DNA of 64,000 nucleotides from Mycolicibacterium neoaurum. GTDB lineage: Bacteria; Actinomycetota; Actinomycetes; Mycobacteriales; Mycobacteriaceae. The notes under the pieces are model-generated. The model did no database searches and had not been told where the DNA came from. It was given only the letters and a program-made list of their open reading frames with translations. A program made the translations under genes and the position numbers. Shown here in pieces: positions 16,528 through 24,884 of the stretch. The stretch is taken from contig NZ_JAQIIX010000002.1 of NCBI RefSeq assembly GCF_036946495.1, positions 1,240,001-1,304,000 of the forward strand. The letters are read 5' to 3'. Each line of letters opens with the position of its first letter. The stretch's first letter is position 1.

Positions 16528-17691
16528 GTGAAGGTCGCCATCATCGGGGCGGGCATGGGCGGTTTGAGCGCAGCGATCGCACTGCGCCAGATCGGTATCG
16601 AGACTGCCGTCTACGAGCGCGTCACCGAGAACAAGCCGGTGGGTGCTGCGATCTCGGTGTGGTCCAACGGGGTGAAATGCCTGAACTATCTCGGCCTGCG
16701 CGAGGAGACCGAACAGCTCGGCGGGCTTGTCGAGACGATGAGTTACCTCGACGGGCACAGCGGTGAGACGATGTGCCGATTCTCCATGCAACCCTTGATC
16801 GATCAGGTCGGCCAACGCCCCTACCCCATTGCCAGGGCCGAACTCCAGCTGATGTTGATGCACGCCTACGGGATGGATGACATCACGTTCGGTATGACCA
16901 TGGTCGAGGTCGCCGACGGTCCCGATGCCGCGACGGCCACCTTCGCCGACGGCACGACGATCCGAGCCGATGCGATCATCGGCGCGGACGGAGCCGGCTC
17001 GATCACCCGCGAATACGTGCTGGGCACCCCGGTGACGCGGCGCTACGCCGGTTACGTGAACTACAACGGCTTGGTCGCCACCGATGACGCGATCGGTCCG
17101 GCGACCGAATGGACCACCTATGTCGGTGACGGCAAGCGGGTTTCGGTGATGCCCGTCTCGGACGGGCGGTTCTACTTCTTCTTCGATGTCGTCGAGGACG
17201 AAGGGCTGCCCTACCGACGCGGCAGCGCCAGGGAGGTGCTGCGAGGACACTTCGCCGACTGGGCCCCCGGGGTACACGCCCTGATCGACACGTTGGACCC
17301 GCACAGCACCAACCGGGTCGAGATCTTGGATCTGGACCCCTTCGATACCTGGGTGAAGGGACGGGTTGCCGTGCTCGGCGATGCCGCACACAACACCACA
17401 CCGGATATCGGCCAGGGCGGGTGTTCGGCCATGGAGGACGCGATCGCACTGCAATGGGCCTTCAAGGACCATCCTGGCGATGTGCAGGCGGCCCTGATCG
17501 CCTATCAGGACGCCCGCGCCGAACGAGCGGGCGAGCTCGTTCTCCGGGCCCGCAAGCGTTGCGATGTCACCCATGCCAAGGATCCCGAGGTGACCGCGCG
17601 ATGGTACGAGGAGCTGCGAAACGAGGACGGCACCAACATACTTCGCGGCATCGCGGGCAATATTCTCGGCGGGCCACTCACCCCGATGTAG
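16528..17691 (+). CDS. hpxO: FAD-dependent urate hydroxylase HpxO
   Basis: HpxO converts urate to 5-hydroxyisourate with NADH and O2, replacing cofactor-free uricase. The 387-residue class A flavin monooxygenase has GAGMGGLSAAIALRQIG for the ADP moiety of FAD, the DAIIGADGAGS middle motif and GDAAHNTTPDIGQGG near residue 290 for the flavin ribityl. The match to HpxO, among many similar monooxygenases, rests on context with uraH and uraD plus overall pattern. No separate uricase (uaZ/pucL) is seen here. It ends 3 bases before the convergent guanine deaminase gene. Confidence 0.9.
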   Translation: MKVAIIGAGMGGLSAAIALRQIGIETAVYERVTENKPVGAAISVWSNGVKCLNYLGLREETEQLGGLVETMSYLDGHSGETMCRFSMQPLIDQVGQRPYPIARAELQLMLMHAYGMDDITFGMTMVEVADGPDAATATFADGTTIRADAIIGADGAGSITREYVLGTPVTRRYAGYVNYNGLVATDDAIGPATEWTTYVGDGKRVSVMPVSDGRFYFFFDVVEDEGLPYRRGSAREVLRGHFADWAPGVHALIDTLDPHSTNRVEILDLDPFDTWVKGRVAVLGDAAHNTTPDIGQGGCSAMEDAIALQWAFKDHPGDVQAALIAYQDARAERAGELVLRARKRCDVTHAKDPEVTARWYEELRNEDGTNILRGIAGNILGGPLTPM

Positions 17692-17694
17692 TGA

Positions 17695-19104
17695 TCAGTC
17701 GGCTGTCAGCAGGCGACCCCGCACATACACCTGATCGACGGCCTCCTCACGCATGCTCATCAGCAGCGTGAACAGCAGCCGATCGGTCTCCTCGGAGTCG
17801 ATGCGCGCCAATATTTCCGGCAGCATCACCTGCCGACCAGGGTCGATGACCACGAAGTCGGCTTCCTTGCCCGCGTCGAGGTTGCCGACCCGGTCCTCGA
17901 TGTCCAGTGCCCGCGCTCCCGCGACCGTCGCCGTGTACAGCAGTTCGGCTGGCGGGATCGACAACCCCTGCCCGGCGGGCTCGCTGATGTGGACCTTGAA
18001 ACAGTCGTTGAGGACTCGCGGGATCAACCATTCGTCGCCCGCGGCGATATCGGTGCCGAGGGCGATGTTGACGCCGGCGTCGGCGGTCTGCCGCCACGGC
18101 ATGGTGCCCGACCCGAGGAACAATTGTGAGGTCGGGCAGTGTGCCACCGAGCTCCCGGTCTCGGCCAGTCGGGCACGTTCACGTTCCGTGCAGTGCACGG
18201 CATGCGCGAAGACACTTCGTCTGCCCAACAACGACCGACCGACACCCGTGAGCCGCCCATCGTAGGTGTCCAGGTAATCGTCCACACCGAAACCGGAACG
18301 CACAGCATCGATCTCGGCCGTGTTCTCGGAGAGGTGGGTATGGAAGTAGACGCCGCCGTCCCGAACCGAGTCATAGAGTTCACCCAGTCCGTGCAGGGTG
18401 GTGGCGGTGACCGACAGTGCAAAACGCGGTATCACCGCGACACCGACCAATCCGGCCCCGGCGCCGTGCCAGCGGCGGATCTCGCTGTCGGTCAGCGCGA
18501 TCGCGGTATCCTCGCTGGTGATCAGCGGCGCCGCGGCCTCGGGTCCGACCGTCTGGATGCCCCGCCCCGACACCGTACGCAAGCCGGTGCGGCAGGACTC
18601 CTCGAACAGGGCGTCCTGGGCCTCGGGGAACGCCGAACCGAAGACCAGCGCGGTGGTGGTGCCGACGGCGATCCGGCGCCGACAGAAATCTCTGGCTACA
18701 GCGCGCGCGTACTCGGTGTCGGCCAGCCGCGCCTCGGCCGGAAAGATGCAGCGTTGCAACCAATCCAGCAGCTGTCCGCCACCGTAGGAGTCGGTGCAGT
18801 GGGTCTGCGGGAAGTGCAGGTGGGTGTCGACGAAACCCGGCAGCAAGAAGCCCGGACGGCAGTCCACCACCGTGGCCTCGACATAAGTGGCCGGCAACCT
18901 GTCATATCGGCCGCTGAAGCCGATGGTGCCGTCATCATCCACCGCGAGCGCACCGTCGGGAATGCTCAGCAGGTGGGCACGTGCCTGCCCCAGCTGCGGT
19001 GCCCCGCTGATGTGCATCAGATGTCCGCGGTACACACGCATACTTTCGATTGTCACAGTGTCTGCACGACTGCGCAGTTCGACGCTTTCACGCTGCGTGC
19101 CCAT
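17695..19104 (-). CDS. guaD: Guanine deaminase
   Basis: A zinc amidohydrolase of about 469 residues that turns guanine into xanthine, feeding the adjacent xanthine dehydrogenase. Metal ligands are seen in DTHLHFPQTH (HxH), HTHLSENTAEI (His), AHAVHCTERE (His) and LGTDIAAGDEW (Asp). The guanine-specific look comes from the FPQTHCTDSYGGGQLLDWL segment. ATG 19104 is favoured because AAGGG lies 7 nt upstream; GTG 19107 and the internal ATG 19041 are alternatives. It diverges from the xanthine dehydrogenase genes by only 23 bases, so the two promoters must overlap. Confidence 0.92.
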   Translation of the reverse strand: MGTQRESVELRSRADTVTIESMRVYRGHLMHISGAPQLGQARAHLLSIPDGALAVDDDGTIGFSGRYDRLPATYVEATVVDCRPGFLLPGFVDTHLHFPQTHCTDSYGGGQLLDWLQRCIFPAEARLADTEYARAVARDFCRRRIAVGTTTALVFGSAFPEAQDALFEESCRTGLRTVSGRGIQTVGPEAAAPLITSEDTAIALTDSEIRRWHGAGAGLVGVAVIPRFALSVTATTLHGLGELYDSVRDGGVYFHTHLSENTAEIDAVRSGFGVDDYLDTYDGRLTGVGRSLLGRRSVFAHAVHCTERERARLAETGSSVAHCPTSQLFLGSGTMPWRQTADAGVNIALGTDIAAGDEWLIPRVLNDCFKVHISEPAGQGLSIPPAELLYTATVAGARALDIEDRVGNLDAGKEADFVVIDPGRQVMLPEILARIDSEETDRLLFTLLMSMREEAVDQVYVRGRLLTAD

Positions 19105-19127
19105 CACGTTGCCCTTAGGGTCGTCAG

Positions 19128-19952
19128 ATGGACCTCAACAACGTCGAGGCGGTGCGCACGCCCGGCTGCCGCGACGAGGTCTGGCCGCTGAGCTCGACCG
19201 ATGCCATCCTGGCAGGCGGCACCTGGCTGTTCTCCGAACCGCAACCCGCCGTGGCCCGGCTTATCGACATCACCGGACTGGGCTGGCCACCGGTCACGCT
19301 GAGTGAGGAGGGTGTGGAACTCGCCGCGACGTGTACGGTGGCCGAACTCGGCACGCTCTCGACGTTGCTACCGTCCACCCACCCGCATTGGAGCGCGGCC
19401 CCGTTGTTCGCGCAGTGCTGCACCGCGCTGTTGGCATCGTCCAAGATCTGGCGTACCGCCACCGTCGGCGGCAATATCTGCCTGTCCTTTCCCGCCGGGG
19501 CGATGATCTCGCTGGTCTCCGCCCTCGAGGGCACCGTCACCGTGTGGCGCGCCGATGGGCCCGACCACGTCCTGCCGATCACCGATTTCGTCACCGGCGA
19601 CTCCCGCAACGTCCTACAGCCCGGCGATCTCCTGCGCTCGGTCCACCTACCCGCCCATGCGCTCACCGCGCGAACCGCCTATCGCAAGCTTGCGCCTTCG
19701 CCGCTGGGCCGGTCCAGCGCCGTGGTCATCGGACGCCGTCACGCCGACGGGAAGTTCGTGGTCTCGGTCACCGCAGCCACCGTGCGTCCGATGGTGTTCC
19801 GCTTCGACGCCCTGCCCTCCGCCACCGCTCTGCGCGACACGCTGGGGGCAATCGCCGAGCAGGACATCACCCGCGATGTGCACGGTGATCCGGACTGGCG
19901 GCGGGCGGTGACGCTGACCCTGGCCGAACAGATTCGTACCGAGCTGACATGA
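19128..19952 (+). CDS. Xanthine dehydrogenase, FAD-binding subunit
   Basis: A 274-residue CoxM/XdhB-type flavin subunit that passes electrons from the iron-sulfur clusters to NAD. FAD-binding marks are LAGGTWLF near the N-terminus and TATVGGNICLSFPAGAM around residue 110. The C-terminal part carries the dehydrogenase C domain (RKLAPSPLGRSSAVVIGRRH). It overlaps the molybdenum subunit gene by 4 nt (ATGA), consistent with one complex. It lies 23 bases from the divergent guanine deaminase start. Confidence 0.9.
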   Translation: MDLNNVEAVRTPGCRDEVWPLSSTDAILAGGTWLFSEPQPAVARLIDITGLGWPPVTLSEEGVELAATCTVAELGTLSTLLPSTHPHWSAAPLFAQCCTALLASSKIWRTATVGGNICLSFPAGAMISLVSALEGTVTVWRADGPDHVLPITDFVTGDSRNVLQPGDLLRSVHLPAHALTARTAYRKLAPSPLGRSSAVVIGRRHADGKFVVSVTAATVRPMVFRFDALPSATALRDTLGAIAEQDITRDVHGDPDWRRAVTLTLAEQIRTELT

Positions 19953-22663
19953 ACGTCACGGTCAACGGTAACGACTGCACCGATGCCCCGCGCCCGGGCC
20001 AGTGTCTGCGTACCTACCTGCGCGAGCATGGCCACTTCGAGGTCAAGAAGGGCTGCGACGCCGGCGACTGTGGTGCCTGCTCGGTGCTGGTGGACGGTGA
20101 ACCCGTGCACTCCTGCGTGTTTCCCGCCTTTCGGGCGGACGGGCACCGCGTCACCACCGTCGCGGGGCTGGGCACGCCGGAGAACCTGCATCCGGTACAA
20201 CGCCGCTTCCTGGAAGCCGCGGGATTCCAATGTGGCTTCTGCACCGCGGGCATGGTCACCACCGTGGCGGCACTGCCCGCCGCCGAGTCCATCGATCATG
20301 TCGACGACCTGCCTCAGCAGCTCAAGGGAAACCTCTGCCGGTGCACCGGCTATCGGGCCATCGCGGATGCGATAGCCGGCGTCACGAATATCGAAAAGGC
20401 CGGCGGCCATGATGTGGGTCGCTCGATCGGCGCGCCTGCCGGTGCTGCGGTGGTCACCGGCACCGAGCAGTACACGATGGACGAGAAGCCGGAAGGCCTC
20501 CTGCACCTGGCGGTGCTGCACAGCCCGGTACCGCACGCTCGTATCCGATCGATCGATACCGAGGTGGCCCAGTCGATTCCGGGGGTGCGACTGGTCCTGA
20601 CCCACCGTGACAGCCCGCCGGTGCGATTCTCTACGGCTCGCCACGAATCACGTGATGACGACCCGGACGACACCATGATCCTCGATGACACCGTACGATT
20701 CGTCGGGCAACGGGTCGCCGCCGTGGTCGCCGATGATCCCGGCACCGCCGAACAGGCCTGCCGGGCGATCATCGTCGACTACGAGATCCTGCCCGCGGTC
20801 TTCGATCCGGACGTCGCGCGAACACCCGGCGCGCCGGCACTGCATGCCGATAAGGGCCCCGAATCCCGCATCTGCGATCCGGCGCGCAATCTGGTTGCCG
20901 AACTACACGGCGAGGTGGGTTCGGTGCAGGCCGGCATCGCGGCGGCCGAATCGGCCGGGGGTGCCGTCATACGCGGGCGCTGGCATACCCAGCGGGTGCA
21001 GCATGTGCATCTGGAGACCCACGGTTGCACCGGATGGCGGGATCCCGACGGACGCTTGGTGATCCGGACCAGCTCGCAGGTCCCCTTCCTGGTGCGCGAC
21101 GAACTGTGCCACATCTTCGGCCTGGAGCCGGACGGGGTGCGGGTGTTCACGCGACGCGTGGGCGGCGGATTCGGCGGTAAGCAGGAGATGCTGACCGAGG
21201 ATCTGGTGGCCCTGGCGGTACTGCGGCTCGGCATGCCGGTGCGCTACGAGTTCAGCCGCACCGACCAATTCACCGTCGCACCATGCCGGCATCCGTTCCG
21301 GGTGGACGTGACCGTCGCCGCCGATGCCGACGGCACTCTCACCGCATTGGCGGTGGATGCATTGGTCGACGCGGGCGCCTACGGTAACCACAGTCCCGGC
21401 GTGATGTTCCATGGGTGCGGAGAATCCGTTGCGATATACCGCAGTCCGAACAAACGGGTGGATGCCCAGGCCGTCTACACGAACAATCTGCCGTCGGGTG
21501 CGTTTCGTGGCTACGGGCTCGGGCAGGTGATGTTCGCAGTCGAATCCGCAATCGACGAGTTGGCGCATCGACTCGGTATCGACCCGTTCGAATTCCGGCG
21601 GCGCAATGTCGTCGTTCCCGGGGACCGCTTCGTGGACTCGCACGTCCTCGACGACGACCTGACCTTCGGGAGCTACGGCCTCGACCAATGCCTGGACCTC
21701 GCCCAGGAGGCGCTGAGAGCGGGCAACGGTGCGGTCGCGCCCGCGGGATGGGCGGTCGGCGAGGGTATGGCCGTCGCGATGATCGCGACGATCCCGCCGC
21801 GCGGACATTATTGCGAGGCGACCGTCACAGTCGGCGCCGATGGCGTGTACACCCTCGATGTGGGGACCACCGAGTTCGGCAATGGCACCACCACGGTGCA
21901 CACCCAGCTCGCGGCGACCGAACTGGGCACGGTGCCGGAAAGAATCGTGTTACGCCAATCCGACACCGCGACAACCGGTTACGACACCGGAGCTTTCGGC
22001 TCGGCGGGAACCGTGGTCGCCGGCCGCGCGACACTGCTGGCGTGTCGACAGTTGAGTACCCAGTTGACCGCAGCGGCGGCCGCGCTGATCGGAGTCGACC
22101 GCGGTTCCTGCACGTTGGGGCCCAACGGTGTTCAGTGCGGTGATCGCCTGGTGGACTTCTCGGCGCTGCCCACACCGATGAGCAGTACGGCAGCCCATGA
22201 CGGCACACCGCGATCGGTGGCGTTCAACGTGCAGGCCTTCCGGGTCGCGGTCGACACCGACACCGGCGAGATCCGGATCCTGCAGTCGGTCCATGCGGCC
22301 GATGCCGGAGTGGTGATGAATCCCCAGCAGTGCCGCGGTCAAGTGGAAGGCGGTGTGGCACAGGCGATCGGCTCGGCGCTGTTCGAAGAGATCCAGGTCG
22401 ACCCCGACGGTGTGGTGACGACCGCGACGCTGCGCAACTACCACATCCCCCAGTTCGCGGATGTCCCGTTCACCGAGGTGTACTTCGCCGACACCTATGA
22501 CGAACTCGGGCCGCTCGGCGCCAAGTCGATGAGCGAATCGCCGTACAACCCGGTCGCTCCCGCACTGGCCAATGCGGTAGCCGATGCATGCGGTGCGCGC
22601 ATGCATCGGCTTCCGATGACGCCGGCCCGGGTATGGCGGGAGCTGCGCTCCAGGCGGGCCTAG
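19949..22663 (+). CDS. Xanthine dehydrogenase, fused 2Fe-2S and molybdopterin subunit
   Basis: This 904-residue protein oxidises hypoxanthine/xanthine to urate. The first about 150 residues hold two 2Fe-2S clusters (GCDAGDCGACSVLVDG, then CGFCTAGM and NLCRCTGYR). The rest is the molybdenum cofactor domain with RRVGGGFGGKQE and SGAFRGYGLGQ. The expected catalytic Glu is probably in AKSMSESP near the C-terminus, where related enzymes read KGVGEPP, so the immediate context differs. In many bacteria these two parts are separate polypeptides (CoxS and CoxL type); here they are fused. The stop overlaps the convergent fadA6 stop by 3 bases. Confidence 0.9.
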   Translation: MNVTVNGNDCTDAPRPGQCLRTYLREHGHFEVKKGCDAGDCGACSVLVDGEPVHSCVFPAFRADGHRVTTVAGLGTPENLHPVQRRFLEAAGFQCGFCTAGMVTTVAALPAAESIDHVDDLPQQLKGNLCRCTGYRAIADAIAGVTNIEKAGGHDVGRSIGAPAGAAVVTGTEQYTMDEKPEGLLHLAVLHSPVPHARIRSIDTEVAQSIPGVRLVLTHRDSPPVRFSTARHESRDDDPDDTMILDDTVRFVGQRVAAVVADDPGTAEQACRAIIVDYEILPAVFDPDVARTPGAPALHADKGPESRICDPARNLVAELHGEVGSVQAGIAAAESAGGAVIRGRWHTQRVQHVHLETHGCTGWRDPDGRLVIRTSSQVPFLVRDELCHIFGLEPDGVRVFTRRVGGGFGGKQEMLTEDLVALAVLRLGMPVRYEFSRTDQFTVAPCRHPFRVDVTVAADADGTLTALAVDALVDAGAYGNHSPGVMFHGCGESVAIYRSPNKRVDAQAVYTNNLPSGAFRGYGLGQVMFAVESAIDELAHRLGIDPFEFRRRNVVVPGDRFVDSHVLDDDLTFGSYGLDQCLDLAQEALRAGNGAVAPAGWAVGEGMAVAMIATIPPRGHYCEATVTVGADGVYTLDVGTTEFGNGTTTVHTQLAATELGTVPERIVLRQSDTATTGYDTGAFGSAGTVVAGRATLLACRQLSTQLTAAAAALIGVDRGSCTLGPNGVQCGDRLVDFSALPTPMSSTAAHDGTPRSVAFNVQAFRVAVDTDTGEIRILQSVHAADAGVVMNPQQCRGQVEGGVAQAIGSALFEEIQVDPDGVVTTATLRNYHIPQFADVPFTEVYFADTYDELGPLGAKSMSESPYNPVAPALANAVADACGARMHRLPMTPARVWRELRSRRA

Positions 22664-23844
22664 AGCCGTTCGATGATGGTGACGTTGGCGGTGCCACCGC
22701 CCTCACACATCGTCTGCAGACCGTAACGCCCGCCGGTGCGCTCCAGGGTGTTGAGCATCGTGGCGAACAACTTGGCACCGGTGGCGCCGAGCGGGTGGCC
22801 GAGGGCGATGGCACCGCCACTGGGATTGACCCTGGCCGGGTCCACCCCGGTCTCCTTGATCCATGCCTGGACCACGGGCGCGAACGCCTCGTTGATCTCG
22901 ACGGTGTCGATATCGTCGATGGACAGCCCGGTCTTCTCCAACGCGTAGTGGGTGGCCGGGATCGGCCCGGTGAGCATGTACACCGGATCGGCACCGCGGG
23001 CGCTGATGTTGTGGATACGGGCCCGCGGGGTGAGTCCGTGTTGCTTCACCGCGTCCGCGGAGGCCAGCAGCACCGCGCTGGCACCGTCGGAGATCTGACT
23101 GGCCATGGCCGCGGTCAGCCTTCCGCCGTCGACGAGGGTCTTGAGCCCGGCCATCTTCTCCAAGGTCGTGTCGCGGGGGCCCTCGTCGGTGACGAACGTG
23201 GTCCCGTCGATCTGGACCGGGATGATCTCGTTCTCGAAATAGCCTGCACGGATGGCTTCCTGGGCCCGTTGGTGGCTGGCCAGGGCGTAACGCTCCATGT
23301 CCTCGCGGGACAGGTTCCACTTCTCGGCGATCAATTCGGACCCGCGGAACTGCGAGATCTCCTGATCTCCGTAGCGGTGCAGCCAGCCCTTGGACTCGTT
23401 GGTGGGTGAGGTGAATCCGAATTCTTTGCCGACGATCATGGCCGAGCTGATCGGGATCTGGCTCATGTTCTGCATACCGCCGGCCACGATGAGATCGGCC
23501 GTACCGGACATGATCGCCTGCGCACCGAAGGAGATGGCCTGCTGGCTGGAGCCGCACTGGCGGTCGACGGTCACGCCAGGGACTTCCTCGGGGAAACCGG
23601 CGGCCAACCACGACAGCCTGGCGATATTGCCGGCCTGCCCGCCCACCGCGTCCACGCATCCGGCGATCACATCGTCGACGGCACCGGGGTCGACGTCATT
23701 GCGATCGAAGAGTCCGCGCCAGGCGGTGGCGCCCAGGTCGACCGGATGCACGCCGGCCAGCGACCCATTGCGCTTACCGACCGCGGTGCGTACGGCGTCG
23801 ATGACAAATGCTTCGGAGGCCCCTGCTTTCGAGGACAAGGCCAT
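22660..23844 (-). CDS. fadA6: Steroid thiolase FadA6
   Basis: A 394-residue thiolase of the KstR2 regulon, acting late in ring C/D breakdown on a 3-oxoacyl-CoA derived from the opened rings. It has VDRQCGSSQQA with the nucleophilic Cys, NEAFAPV, GGAIALGHPLG with the catalytic His, and MCEGGG with the second Cys. ATG 23844 shares its A with the kstR2 stop (TAATG) and is preceded by GAAGGAG at 8 nt; upstream extensions overlap kstR2 and are rejected. The N-terminus (MALSSKAGASEAF) is several residues longer than in M. tuberculosis. Confidence 0.94.
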   Translation of the reverse strand: MALSSKAGASEAFVIDAVRTAVGKRNGSLAGVHPVDLGATAWRGLFDRNDVDPGAVDDVIAGCVDAVGGQAGNIARLSWLAAGFPEEVPGVTVDRQCGSSQQAISFGAQAIMSGTADLIVAGGMQNMSQIPISSAMIVGKEFGFTSPTNESKGWLHRYGDQEISQFRGSELIAEKWNLSREDMERYALASHQRAQEAIRAGYFENEIIPVQIDGTTFVTDEGPRDTTLEKMAGLKTLVDGGRLTAAMASQISDGASAVLLASADAVKQHGLTPRARIHNISARGADPVYMLTGPIPATHYALEKTGLSIDDIDTVEINEAFAPVVQAWIKETGVDPARVNPSGGAIALGHPLGATGAKLFATMLNTLERTGGRYGLQTMCEGGGTANVTIIERL

Positions 23845-24437
23845 TACGAGACTCCTTCTGTGGTGATGCCGCCAAGAACGATGGCGAGGTACTGGCGGCC
23901 GACTTCCTCGGCCGTGAGCGGTCCTCCGGGTTGATACCAACGCACCGACACCCAGGTGGTGTCGCGGATGAAGCGGTAGATCAGGTCGACGTCGAGATCG
24001 GGGCGGAACGACCCGTCGGCGACCCCGTCGTGCAACAGGTCGACCCACATCTTTCGCTGCTCGCGGTTGCGCTCGTCGACGAACCCGAACTGACCCAGCG
24101 CCGAGAGCCGTTTTGCCTCGTCCTGATAGATCACCACCTGCGCGTGCCGGTGTTCGATCGCCTCGAAGGACGCCATGAACAGTCCCTTGAGGCGGTCCAG
24201 CGGCGTCGACTCGGTCGAAAGGACCTGCTGATACCGCTCGAAGAGCCAGTCGAGGAAGTCTCGCAGGACCTCCTCCACCATCTGTTCCTTGGATTTGAAA
24301 TGGTGATAGAGGCTGCCCGACAGGATGCCCGCCGAATCGGCGATATCGCGCACGGTGGTGGCTTTCAGGCCGCGCTCGGCGAACATCGTTGCGGCGAGCT
24401 GTAGCAGCTCATCGCGACGGCTTGCCGGCTGTGTCAT
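23844..24437 (-). CDS. kstR2: TetR-family repressor KstR2
   Basis: KstR2 represses the ring C/D (HIP) genes and is released by HIP-CoA. The 197-residue protein has a TetR helix-turn-helix (about 20-50, GLKATTVRDIADSAGILSG with SLYHHFKSKEQMVEEVL) and a helical ligand domain. Placement upstream of fadA6 and presence of its own operator 16 bases before the start both match M. tuberculosis, and indicate autoregulation. kstR2 and fadA6 form a two-gene operon with a 1-base overlap. Confidence 0.95.
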   Translation of the reverse strand: MTQPASRRDELLQLAATMFAERGLKATTVRDIADSAGILSGSLYHHFKSKEQMVEEVLRDFLDWLFERYQQVLSTESTPLDRLKGLFMASFEAIEHRHAQVVIYQDEAKRLSALGQFGFVDERNREQRKMWVDLLHDGVADGSFRPDLDVDLIYRFIRDTTWVSVRWYQPGGPLTAEEVGRQYLAIVLGGITTEGVS

Positions 24438-24452
24438 TCACATAGCGTACCA

Positions 24453-24466
24453 ACCAAGCACTTGCT
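24453..24466. promoter_or_regulatory. KstR2 operator upstream of kstR2
   Basis: ACCAAGCACTTGCT fits AnCAAGnnCTTGnT at every fixed position and lies 16-29 bases before the kstR2 start, in the range of the core promoter. It should mediate autorepression of the kstR2-fadA6 operon. The same 14-mer recurs unchanged at 28854. Confidence 0.93.
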
Positions 24467-24884
24467 AGGTCGAGATGGCACGTGTCATACACCGCAGACC
24501 TGATCCACAGGCCGCAGAGTGTGATCTTGGTCACACACAAACATGCCCAGCGCATCCTTGACGGTCCGCAATCGGTGCACAGTTGTTCACCACATCTGCT
24601 CGATCGGTGAGATTCCGGCAATCTGCACGTAACACGCTTTCCTGTGCGACATCTGCGCGAATGCTGACAGCGATCCCTTGTAGCAATCCCCTCGTTATCG
24701 CGTCGGCGCGCAGACCGCGGTCCAGTCCCCCGTCGAATTACTGCGGTACCGCCGGTTCAGCTAACTCGTGTGCGATCTAGCCACAACTGACGTTCTCGCA
24801 AAATACGACTGCGGCAGGTCCGTGCTCCATAAGCTCGCCCTGATCTATCCGATACAACTGACCAGTTTCAAGGGGTAACCGCTC
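24467..24884. other. Gene-free region between kstR2 and the exported protein
   Basis: About 420 bases without a convincing gene. Short open frames exist (for example 24583-24780), but they lack ribosome sites and look random. The region holds a strong CRP-type palindrome at 24520-24535 and an AAGGGG ribosome site just before ATG 24885. It is less GC-rich by eye than its flanks, as expected of a long promoter or 5' leader. No hairpin with a U-tract and no riboswitch pattern were recognised. Confidence 0.6.
24520..24535. promoter_or_regulatory. CRP/cAMP-receptor-type binding site
   Basis: TGTGATCTTGGTCACA has both TGTGA and TCACA half-sites with 6-base spacing, a perfect match to the core recognised by E. 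coli CRP and mycobacterial CRP (Rv3676). It is 83 bases upstream of the kstR2 ATG and about 350 bases upstream of the 24885 gene, so either could be the target. Confidence 0.7.

Noticed and set aside
22660..24048. Extended 462-codon reading of fadA6
   Set aside because: The extra N-terminus is Arg-rich shadow of kstR2, while ATG 23844 has a good ribosome site and overlaps the kstR2 stop.
24583..24780. 65-codon open frame in the kstR2 upstream region
   Set aside because: No ribosome site, no recognisable composition and no conserved feature; likely chance.
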